Below are positions 1 through 4,821 of a stretch of 7,630 nucleotides of DNA, piece after piece (position 1 is the first letter of the stretch; the number at the start of each line of letters is the position of its first letter). This DNA comes from RXOA01 sp964547105 (GTDB taxonomy: Bacteria > Bipolaricaulota > Bipolaricaulia > UBA7950 > UBA9294), in assembly GCA_964547105.1 (NCBI GenBank), contig CAZJLO010000071.1, positions 1-7,630 on the forward strand, read 5' to 3'. The notes under the pieces are model-generated. The model was not told the DNA's origin and did not search any database. It saw only the letters and a list, made by a program, of their open reading frames with translations. Position numbers and translations under genes: made by a program.

Positions 1-203
1 TCCTGGAGGGGAGGCTCGAGTGCCGCTATCTTGATTGGTGGGAGATGCTTGCCGACAACTACTACCAGATCGGTGAAATCGACCGTTCAGTTGATGCCTA
101 TAGGCAGTGCCTGGCGATCAACCCGGCGCTGCGTTCCGTACTCGAAGAGCAAGCTCAGAAAGGCCTGCTCCCGGAGGAGATAGCGACGGCGCTGTTCGAG
201 TAG
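1..203 (+). CDS. TPR-repeat protein, C-terminal fragment
   Basis: This frame is open from the window edge to a TAG at 201-203 and gives about 66 residues, beginning LEGRLECRYLDWW. The stretch from WWEMLADNYYQIGEID to AYRQCLAINPA has the spacing of a tetratricopeptide repeat: aromatic and Ala/Gly residues at the helix-packing positions, then a Pro closing the second helix after LAIN. TPR proteins serve as protein-protein interaction scaffolds, and nothing visible shows what this one binds. The tail after the repeat (EEQAQKGLLPEEIATALFE) is a charged helical cap. The 5' end and any other domains lie outside the window. It converges with the minus-strand GNAT gene that ends at 256. The reading frame is well supported; the TPR call rests on one repeat. 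Confidence 0.72.
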   Translation, partial: LEGRLECRYLDWWEMLADNYYQIGEIDRSVDAYRQCLAINPALRSVLEEQAQKGLLPEEIATALFE

Positions 204-206
204 CAA

Positions 207-249
207 AGGAGCCGTTGCTGGAATACACGACGTGACCCCGGGGGCTCCT
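207..249. terminator. Inverted repeat between two convergent stops, possible bidirectional terminator
   Basis: AGGAGCC at 207-213 is exactly complementary to GGCTCCT at 243-249, with a 29-nt loop that contains the self-complementary CCCCGGGG. It lies in the 52-nt gap between the TPR stop (203) and the GNAT stop (256). There is no run of T on either side, so this would be a weak or factor-assisted terminator. The position is more persuasive than the structure. Confidence 0.35.
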
Positions 250-255
250 CAGGCT

Positions 256-864
256 TCAGAGAGGTTTGGTCAACCGAAGGGCGTTCGGCCTGATCCGAGG
301 GAGGTTCGGCCACTGCGCGATGACGGCAAACCCCAAGTGCTCGTAGAGCCGGCGAGCGACGGTATTGCGGGCGGCAACATCGATCGCAAGATGTGTCGAT
401 TGGCTTGTATGGGCGCGGTTCTCCATCTCGTGAATCAATGCTGATCCGATGCCTTGGCCGCGGTGCGGCTTGTCGACGGCGAGAAACTGGATGTAGAAGT
501 CCCCTTCTTCGTACGTGTGAAGAAACCGAAGGATCGGCGAAGCCAGGATGAGCATCACTCTCAATCGAAGCGCGAACCGCCCGGACGCCTGCTTGAGCGG
601 TTGATCGCTGGATCGGCGGTGTTCCGCCTCCGTATAGCCCGAAGCCATACCAACAACGGTTCCGTCGATCTCGGCGAACATTGCATGCTCGTAGGACAGA
701 TCGTGGTCGGGAACGAGGAAAGCCGAGGAGAGGATCTCTGTGACCCGCCGCCCGAGCAGAAGTCGAAACTGTCCCTCGGCAGCCATATCAACGAAGCGAG
801 CGAAGATCAGCCCCTCGCTGCGGGTGGGATTGGCGGCCCGGACGATGATCGGCTGTTCGTTCAT
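256..864 (-). CDS. GNAT-family N-acetyltransferase
   Basis: This is a predicted 202-residue protein. I chose the ATG at 862-864 (MNEQPIIVRAA) because AAAGGG sits 4 nt upstream; an in-frame ATG at 880-882 would add six residues (MGHKGC) with a poorer site. GNAT proteins transfer an acyl group from acetyl-CoA to an amine. The C-terminal half has the family core: strand FYIQFLAVDKPH, then the acetyl-CoA pyrophosphate loop RGQGIG at residues 135-140, then helix SALIHEME. The motif B segment follows at 167-179 (NTVARRLYEHLGF). The N-terminal half includes the conserved strand AMFAEIDGTVVGMASG (61-76) and a long insertion rich in Arg and Leu (about 90-115) that may shape the acceptor site. The acceptor cannot be named. 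The gene follows the DJ-1-like gene on the same strand after 129 nt and may be co-transcribed with it. Confidence 0.9.
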   Translation of the reverse strand: MNEQPIIVRAANPTRSEGLIFARFVDMAAEGQFRLLLGRRVTEILSSAFLVPDHDLSYEHAMFAEIDGTVVGMASGYTEAEHRRSSDQPLKQASGRFALRLRVMLILASPILRFLHTYEEGDFYIQFLAVDKPHRGQGIGSALIHEMENRAHTSQSTHLAIDVAARNTVARRLYEHLGFAVIAQWPNLPRIRPNALRLTKPL

Positions 865-939
865 ACACCCTTTGTGCCCCATCTTCTCTGTTGGGTCAAG
901 CCGTGCAGCATGAAGGACCCATGAGGCAGGCTTGGAGAT

Positions 940-978
940 GCTTCTGGGGGATCAAGGGCTCTCAAGGGATGCAGAAGC
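940..978 (-). other. Hairpin between the DJ-1-like and GNAT genes
   Basis: GCTTCTG at 940-946 is perfectly complementary to CAGAAGC at 972-978, giving a 7-bp stem with a 25-nt loop. The loop carries two CAAGGG copies (953-958 and 963-968). It begins 16 nt after the stop of the DJ-1-like gene on the minus strand. No T-run follows. It could partly terminate the DJ-1-like transcript or mark an mRNA processing or stability element. Confidence 0.3.
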
Positions 979-993
979 GAGTCCGTTCTGGGA

Positions 994-1578
994 CTACCGG
1001 GCTTGCCTTGCCTGCACTGCCTTCTTGATCGCATCGGCGTTCTTGGCGCGGTAGTAGTAGCTGCGGGCACCCGTGACAAGATTCTCATCCGTGATCGGAG
1101 GATGATCCTGGCCGATGAAGATGCCCCCTGCTTGCTCGATGAACGCCTTGTCATCCTCGTGACCGACGATCTGTCTTCCTCGCACGACGTCCGCGGCGGC
1201 AAGGACGCGAACACCTCGGCACCAGGCGCTCACGACGAGACCTTCATCGACGGCCTGGTGAACGAGACGGAGTACGTGATCGGACTCGATCAAGCACGTA
1301 TGGGACGGCCCAGGAAGGATCGAGACCGCATCGAATTCCGTGACGTCGGTGATGTTGTCGATCAGACGGTCGATCTTGGGCGCTTCCAGCTTTCTCTCTG
1401 CAGCAAACGGACAGGGCGCGACATGATCTTTCGTCCCGGCGATCGTCAGATCCCAGCCATAGCGCTCGAACTTCTCGAGAATTGAGAGCTTCTTCCCTCC
1501 CGTGAGGCAGTTTGCGCCGATCATGTCTCCGACAAGCAGAAGCATCCGAACCGGCGAATTCGCTTCCTTTGCTGCCAC
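994..1578 (-). CDS. DJ-1/PfpI superfamily protein (class I glutamine amidotransferase-like fold)
   Basis: This is a predicted 194-residue protein starting at GTG (1576-1578), with GGAGGGAGGG ending 4 nt upstream. The whole length fits the DJ-1/PfpI fold. It has a first strand RMLLLVGDMIG (11-21), the strand FDAVSILPG (82-90), the nucleophile elbow VVSAWCRGVRVLAAADVV (115-132) with Cys120, then RQIVGH and the family-like end DENLVTGA (164-171). Relatives include intracellular proteases, glyoxalases, deglycase-like stress proteins and chaperones. In PfpI the nucleophilic Cys is followed by His; here it is followed by Arg121. The N-terminal acidic residue that tunes the Cys is also not obvious, since the aligned stretch reads GDMIGAN. 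Classical Cys-His proteolysis is therefore unlikely by this reading, though a Cys-based redox or glyoxalase role remains possible. The substrate is unknown. It heads the minus-strand pair with the GNAT gene. Confidence 0.87.
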   Translation of the reverse strand: MAAKEANSPVRMLLLVGDMIGANCLTGGKKLSILEKFERYGWDLTIAGTKDHVAPCPFAAERKLEAPKIDRLIDNITDVTEFDAVSILPGPSHTCLIESDHVLRLVHQAVDEGLVVSAWCRGVRVLAAADVVRGRQIVGHEDDKAFIEQAGGIFIGQDHPPITDENLVTGARSYYYRAKNADAIKKAVQARQAR

Positions 1579-1746
1579 AACGCCCTCCCTCCAGAGTCCT
1601 GTTGCGCCATCATTCAGTCCGAGTGTCTCATGGACGTCTCACCGAGGGTGGCAGAGCTCGGATGCGTATTCCCTAGAGAGATGACGCGCTGTGTTGACTG
1701 AGAGCTGTGCTGCCACGCTGGAATCCAGGACTCGAATTGAGTGGTT

Positions 1747-1755
1747 TGGTATCAT
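1747..1755 (+). promoter_or_regulatory. Candidate extended -10 promoter element
   Basis: TGGTATCAT matches the extended -10 form TGnTATAAT with one change inside the hexamer. It lies 28 nt upstream of the chosen start of the 80-residue membrane protein, leaving room for a leader of about 20 nt that includes its GGAGG. No convincing -35 box is present at the usual spacing, which is common for extended -10 promoters. Confidence 0.35.
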
Positions 1756-1783
1756 CCCTGCCTTACGAAATGGAGGAATGCAC

Positions 1784-2026
1784 ATGGCAAAGACGAATGC
1801 ACCGGTGATCGGGATCGTAACGGGATTGGTGTTGATTGCGCTTGGGATGCTGGCACAGAAGATCATGCCGCTTGTGGGCAGGGCTGCATTCCAGGCCGCT
1901 GCAGCGGGGTCGTACAGCCCGGCGGACTACCAGCTGAACCTCGCCGGCTACTACATCGTGGCTGTGCTGGTGATCGGCGTTGGGGTGGTGTTCCTGGCGC
2001 GGGATCTCTACTGCAAGAAGTGCTAG
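1784..2026 (+). CDS. Small two-helix membrane protein with a C-terminal CxxC
   Basis: I do not recognise a family. The chosen start is the ATG at 1784, with GGAGG at 1772-1776 and 7 nt spacing. An ATG six bases earlier (1778) is too close to that site, and the longer frame from 1691 has no ribosome-binding signal. The 80-residue product has two hydrophobic segments: residues 7-25 (APVIGIVTGLVLIALGMLA) and about 54-72 (AGYYIVAVLVIGVGVVFLA). A 28-residue linker containing AAFQAAAAG and SYSPADYQ joins them. It ends LARDLYCKKC and stop, so the last four residues form a Cys-x-x-Cys pair. With a helical hairpin, both ends would be on the same side of the membrane. The stop is 2 nt from the stop of the converging protease gene. 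The start and frame are well supported; the function is unknown. Confidence 0.75.
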   Translation: MAKTNAPVIGIVTGLVLIALGMLAQKIMPLVGRAAFQAAAAGSYSPADYQLNLAGYYIVAVLVIGVGVVFLARDLYCKKC

Positions 2027-2028
2027 AT

Positions 2029-2940
2029 TCACTCCCGCGGCGGAATCGTGATGTAGGATTCCGACATCGCCCTTCCGTCGCGATTTCTTGACATCCACGG
2101 CCACACGACCAGCAGCACGGCGATCAACACCAGCAGCACCGTTGATGAGGATGCGAAGCCGACCAGTGGTGTCGGGCGGTTGAGAAGCGCATGAATGCCG
2201 ACGGCAAGCAGCAGATTCCCCGTCCTCAGATAGATCACCGCAAACAGCGCACCCAGCCCCAGCAGGCGGACGAGGTCCATCGGATATGCCGCGAGTGGGA
2301 GACCGGTGTAGATGCGGTTTGGGATGTGGATCAGGGCGAACACGGCTTGGGAGATGAGAACGGCGACGAAGATCCTCAACGCTGGGCGTCGGATTGCGCT
2401 CAATCGCCGGTGTGTTTGCGGCAACAGGAATCCGCGATACGCGATCTCTTCGAACAACGCATTCCCAGCTAGCTGCGCGAGCAGCCCGCCGAGGACCCAC
2501 GAGACTCCGTAGGCGTTCCAGCTTGGATCAAGCGTCAACCCTCCCTGGATTGCGAGAGCGACAACGCCCACCAGTTGCGTAAGGCCCCACAGCGCCGCGG
2601 TCCAGCCGATGGCGCGTAACGCCTGCCGGGCGGTTCCCACGATCTTCCGGGGGGAAAGGCGTCCGCCCAGTCCGAGCACACCGGCGATCAACAGCACGAT
2701 CAAGCCCGCATTCACAACAAGCGTGGGTTGGATCCATCCTCGTGTGCTGCGGGTGACCGGATCGAGCCACGGCGATCGAAACACAACCAGGTTGATGAGA
2801 AAGGAGAGCCCCACGTAGGCAGCGAGGAATAGCAAGATCACACCACCGTGCACCGTGGGTTGACGGCCTAGACATCTCTGCGTTCTCTCCAGCTCCCTGT
2901 TGATCGCGTTGCGGCATCGGTATCGGTATCGATTCGGCAT
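2029..2940 (-). CDS. CPBP-family intramembrane metalloprotease (Abi/CAAX-type)
   Basis: This is a predicted 303-residue polytopic membrane protein. All three hallmark motifs of the CPBP (Rce1/Abi) family are present and in order: EEIAYRG with Glu164, Glu165 and Arg169; FALIH with Phe201 and His205; and HALLN with His250 and Asn254. In studied relatives these residues lie inside the membrane, bind the catalytic metal or activate water, and cleave peptide bonds near the membrane face. Hydrophobic segments lie near residues 33-54, 73-91, 112-131, 146-162, 188-206, 222-239, 241-255 and 264-283. Bacterial members include bacteriocin self-immunity proteins, but no bacteriocin gene is visible here and the substrate is unknown. 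The N-terminus is very basic (MPNRYRYRCRN) and coded by near-repeats of CGATAC. No Shine-Dalgarno precedes the ATG; a GATAAT 7 nt upstream suggests a leaderless message. Confidence 0.92.
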   Translation of the reverse strand: MPNRYRYRCRNAINRELERTQRCLGRQPTVHGGVILLFLAAYVGLSFLINLVVFRSPWLDPVTRSTRGWIQPTLVVNAGLIVLLIAGVLGLGGRLSPRKIVGTARQALRAIGWTAALWGLTQLVGVVALAIQGGLTLDPSWNAYGVSWVLGGLLAQLAGNALFEEIAYRGFLLPQTHRRLSAIRRPALRIFVAVLISQAVFALIHIPNRIYTGLPLAAYPMDLVRLLGLGALFAVIYLRTGNLLLAVGIHALLNRPTPLVGFASSSTVLLVLIAVLLVVWPWMSRNRDGRAMSESYITIPPRE

Positions 2941-2947
2941 GCAACAG

Positions 2948-2953
2948 ATTATC
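2948..2953 (-). promoter_or_regulatory. Candidate -10 box placing transcription start at or near the CPBP ATG
   Basis: On the minus strand this reads GATAAT, a 5 of 6 match to TATAAT. It ends 7 nt before the ATG at 2938-2940, so transcription would begin at or within a base or two of the start codon. No -35 match is good (TGGTTC at 17-bp spacing is poor). The absence of any Shine-Dalgarno supports a leaderless transcript. Confidence 0.4.
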
Positions 2954-3023
2954 GGCTGTGCAGCCCGGTAGAACCAGCGCTTCGCCCTGCGATGGTCTCG
3001 GGAACTCTCACTTTTGGCCTCGG

Positions 3024-3052
3024 TTGTGGCCGGTGACCACCGGTTGTAGGAT
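3024..3052 (+). promoter_or_regulatory. Candidate trpB promoter
   Basis: TTGTGG (3024-3029) and TAGGAT (3047-3052) are separated by exactly 17 bp. The -10 matches TATAAT at 4 of 6 positions; the -35 keeps only the TTG of TTGACA. Transcription would start near 3059 and give a leader of about 90 nt before the trpB ATG. CGGTTGT occurs twice (3021-3027 and 3041-3047), so each promoter element overlaps one copy of a 20-bp-spaced direct repeat. Confidence 0.4.
3030..3043. promoter_or_regulatory. Operator-like inverted repeat inside the trpB promoter spacer
   Basis: CCGGTG-AC-CACCGG is a perfect 6-bp inverted repeat with a 2-bp centre. It occupies 14 of the 17 spacer bases between the candidate -35 and -10. 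A dimeric regulator bound here would cover the RNA polymerase site. With only two bases between the arms, a full 6-bp RNA hairpin cannot form, which favours a DNA-binding site. No regulator is identified. Confidence 0.35.
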
Positions 3053-3065
3053 CTTGCCTGTTCGG

Positions 3066-3140
3066 GTGGCAGACGTCATCCGGCACTGGGGATGGGTAAG
3101 GGCTCCACCGCAACGACTAGAACCATCATTACCCCGATAG
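3066..3140 (+). promoter_or_regulatory. Possible trp leader peptide with a Trp-Gly-Trp cluster and alternative hairpins
   Basis: A frame from GTG 3066 reads VADVIRHWGWVRAPPQRLEP and ends at TAG 3138-3140; that stop overlaps the AGGAG (3139-3143) of trpB. Trp codons are at 3087-3089 and 3093-3095. CATCC (3077-3081) can pair with GGATG (3090-3094). GGGTAA (3094-3099) can pair with TTACCC (3129-3134), and GATGG (3091-3095) with CCATC (3123-3127). These pairings share bases and exclude each other. The GTG has no good Shine-Dalgarno and there is no U-tract, so translation-coupled control is likelier than transcription attenuation, if this is real at all. Confidence 0.25.
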
Positions 3141-3148
3141 GAGATCCA

Positions 3149-4360
3149 ATGACAGCACGTCTCAGGTCCATGACGGTGCCGGATGAGCAAGGGTTCTTCG
3201 GACGGTATGGCGGCCAGTTCCTTCCTCCGGAACTCGAGAAGCCGTTTGCCGAAATCACCAAGGCTTATCACGAGATCGAAAACGACGCGGCGTTCATCGC
3301 GGAACTGCGTTGGATTCGCAGGCACTTCCAAGGCCGGCCGACGCCGGTCTACCATGCGCGATCGCTGTCGCTTGCAAACGGTGGAGCGAAGATCTATCTG
3401 AAGCGTGAGGACCTGAACCATACCGGCGCTCACAAGCTGAACCACTGCATGGGCGAGGGCTTGCTGGCGCGGTACATGGGAAAGAAGAAGCTGATCGCCG
3501 AAACGGGAGCCGGACAGCATGGCGTCGCCCTGGCGACGGCGGCGGCGTACTTCGGGTTGGAATGCGAGATTCACATGGGCGAGGTCGACATCGCCAAGCA
3601 GGCGCCCAACGTCAGCCGGATGAAGCTCCTTGGCGCCAAGGTGGTGCCGGTGACTCACGGTTTGCGAACGCTGAAAGAGGCGGTGGATTCAGCCTTCGAG
3701 GCGTATCTCGCCGACTACGAGAACTCCATCTACTGCATCGGCTCGGTGGTGGGACCGCACCCGTTCCCGCTGATGGTCCGCGACTTCCAGAAGATCGTCG
3801 GCATCGAAGCACGCGAGCAGTTCCACGAGATGACCGGCTATCTCCCCGATGCCGTCTGCGCCTGCGTCGGTGGTGGGTCCAACGCGATCGGGATCTTCAG
3901 CGCGTTCCTGGAAGACCCGTGCGAGCTTGTCGGGGTCGAACCGCTTGGCCGCGGGGAGCAGTTGGGCGATCACGCCGCATCGATGACCTACGGACATGAG
4001 GGGATCGTTCACGGGTTCAGGTGCTACCTGCTGCAGAACGAAGACGGATCGCCCGCCCCGGTATACTCCTGCGCCAGCGGCCTCGACTATCCGGGCGTCG
4101 GTCCCGAACACTGCTACCTGAAGGATGAGGGGCGGGTCAGCTATGTCACCTGTTCGGACGAAGAGTGCAGGGACGCGTTCTTCAAGCTGTCGAGGCTGGA
4201 AGGGATCATCCCCGCGATCGAAAGCGCGCATGCTGTTGCTCACGCACTGAAAAAAGCGCGAGAGATGAAGCGCGGAACGATCCTCGTCAACCTCAGCGGA
4301 CGCGGCGACAAGGACCTCGATTACGTGCTGGAGAACTGGGGCACAGGAGAAGATACGTAG
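3149..4360 (+). CDS. trpB: Tryptophan synthase beta chain (stand-alone TrpB)
   Basis: This is a predicted 403-residue cytoplasmic PLP enzyme that condenses indole with L-serine to give L-tryptophan. The start is the ATG at 3149, with AGGAG at 3139-3143 and 5 nt spacing; an in-frame ATG at 3092 would add 19 unconserved residues without a proper site. Family features run in order: FGRYGGQFLPPEL (17-29), HTGAHK with the PLP lysine Lys96, AETGAGQHG with catalytic Glu118, GPHPFPLMVRDF (202-213), the PLP phosphate loop GGGSNAIG (241-248), GLDYPGVGPEH (311-321), and SGRGDKD (383-389) near the C-terminus. HTGAHK marks it as TrpB1-like rather than the usual TrpB2 type. Where common TrpB1 has INN and SGS, this one has LNHCMGE after the lysine and THGLRTLKEAVD in the COMM region. 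No trpA or other trp gene lies within 3 kb on either side, so it may salvage indole or pair with a distant TrpA. Confidence 0.96.
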   Translation: MTARLRSMTVPDEQGFFGRYGGQFLPPELEKPFAEITKAYHEIENDAAFIAELRWIRRHFQGRPTPVYHARSLSLANGGAKIYLKREDLNHTGAHKLNHCMGEGLLARYMGKKKLIAETGAGQHGVALATAAAYFGLECEIHMGEVDIAKQAPNVSRMKLLGAKVVPVTHGLRTLKEAVDSAFEAYLADYENSIYCIGSVVGPHPFPLMVRDFQKIVGIEAREQFHEMTGYLPDAVCACVGGGSNAIGIFSAFLEDPCELVGVEPLGRGEQLGDHAASMTYGHEGIVHGFRCYLLQNEDGSPAPVYSCASGLDYPGVGPEHCYLKDEGRVSYVTCSDEECRDAFFKLSRLEGIIPAIESAHAVAHALKKAREMKRGTILVNLSGRGDKDLDYVLENWGTGEDT

Positions 4361-4392
4361 CATAACGCTACTTGCATCACGATCCTGCGTAC

Positions 4393-4427
4393 GTAGCTTG
4401 TGGCGTGTAGCTTGTAGCCTGTGGGCA
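4393..4427. repeat. Degenerate heptamer tandem repeat (GTAGCTT type)
   Basis: Five consecutive 7-bp units can be read: GTAGCTT, GTGGCGT, GTAGCTT, GTAGCCT and GTGGGCA. All begin with GT, units 1 and 3 are identical, and the last is the most eroded. The array lies 32 nt after the trpB stop. A short hairpin, GTAGC (4357-4361) with GCTAC (4367-4371), precedes it and reuses the same core. Intergenic arrays of this general sequence recur in many environmental bacterial genomes, to my recollection. No function is evident. Confidence 0.6.
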
Positions 4428-4512
4428 CGAGGCGAAGACAAAGTGTGATAACATAGGCGCAAGCGAAAATCATGCGAGGAGAGAGCGGCGAACGGACGGA
4501 GTGGAGCAAGCC

Positions 4513-4737
4513 ATGAGAAGAACGGTCCTCCGTGCAGCGGTTGGAGCGGTTGTGTTGTTTGTCTTCATGTCCATCTTCTATCCACTCATGACTGGGCAGC
4601 CGATAGGCAACATCCCGTGGCTGGTGATCAGCGCAATCACGGCAGGGATCGTCGCTCCCCTTGCCGATTTGCTGTCTCGCAGAAGCCGGCGGAAGCCGGG
4701 GAGAAACGGAGGCAACGCGTCCGGCGAGGCTGAGTAA
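4513..4737 (+). CDS. Small two-helix membrane protein, unknown function
   Basis: I do not recognise a family. The ATG at 4513 is chosen because GGAG at 4503-4506 is 6 nt upstream; a GTG at 4501 in the same frame would add only VEQA and leaves no room for a site. The 74-residue product starts with MRRTVLR. It then has a hydrophobic helix at about residues 5-25 (VLRAAVGAVVLFVFMSIFYPL), a short loop (MTGQPIGN) and a second helix at about 34-54 (IPWLVISAITAGIVAPLADLL). The tail is basic (SRRSRRKPGRNGG) and then acidic (GEAE). By the positive-inside rule both termini would face the cytoplasm. A weak extended -10 (TGTGATAAC, 4444-4452) precedes it. The tandem GNAT gene follows 84 nt later on the same strand. 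Confidence 0.7.
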   Translation: MRRTVLRAAVGAVVLFVFMSIFYPLMTGQPIGNIPWLVISAITAGIVAPLADLLSRRSRRKPGRNGGNASGEAE

Positions 4738-4750
4738 GTCTTCCGGCGAT

Positions 4751-4780
4751 GTTTGCACTGCAGGCATGTGGCATGCAGAC
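4751..4780 (+). other. Leader hairpin upstream of the tandem GNAT gene
   Basis: GTTTGCA (4751-4757) pairs with TGCAGAC (4774-4780) with one G-U pair. TGC (4759-4761) with GCA (4771-4773) extends the stem after a one-base bulge, giving about 10 bp around a 9-nt loop. It starts 13 nt after the stop of the small membrane protein and ends 41 nt before the GNAT start. No U-tract follows, so it may be an mRNA processing or partial termination element. Confidence 0.4.
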
Positions 4781-4821
4781 TTGATCCCACGCACCTCGAC
4801 GCCACACGATGGGGGATCTGC

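Noticed and set aside
454..924. 156-codon plus-strand open frame
   Set aside because: It is antisense to the first GNAT gene, which carries clear family motifs.
1003..1485. 160-codon plus-strand open frame
   Set aside because: It is a complementary-frame shadow of the DJ-1-like gene, with no ribosome-binding site.
1694..1699. TTGACT as a -35 box
   Set aside because: No -10-like hexamer lies at 16-18 bp, and it is too far from TATCAT at 1750 to pair with it.
1691..1783. N-terminal extension of the 80-residue membrane protein
   Set aside because: There is no ribosome-binding site at 1691, and the region contains the candidate extended -10; GGAGG points to 1784.
1763..2500. 245-codon minus-strand open frame
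   Set aside because: It overlaps the CPBP gene in another frame and the small membrane protein antisense; it is Arg/Pro/His-rich with no domain.
2029..3043. CPBP protease as part of a bacteriocin or immunity cassette
   Set aside because: No bacteriocin-like precursor with a double-Gly leader, ABC exporter or peptide-modification gene is present in the window.
3064..3076. T-box-like GGGTGGCA before trpB
   Set aside because: The T-box antiterminator bulge needs about GGGTGG-x-ACCGCG; here GACGTC follows, and there is no specifier-stem structure or intrinsic terminator.
3092..3148. Upstream ATG that would extend TrpB by 19 residues
   Set aside because: It has no proper Shine-Dalgarno, the added residues are unlike TrpB N-termini, and the ATG at 3149 has AGGAG at good spacing.
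3689..4462. 257-codon minus-strand open frame
   Set aside because: It is antisense to trpB, has no recognisable motif, and its start lies in the heptamer-repeat region.
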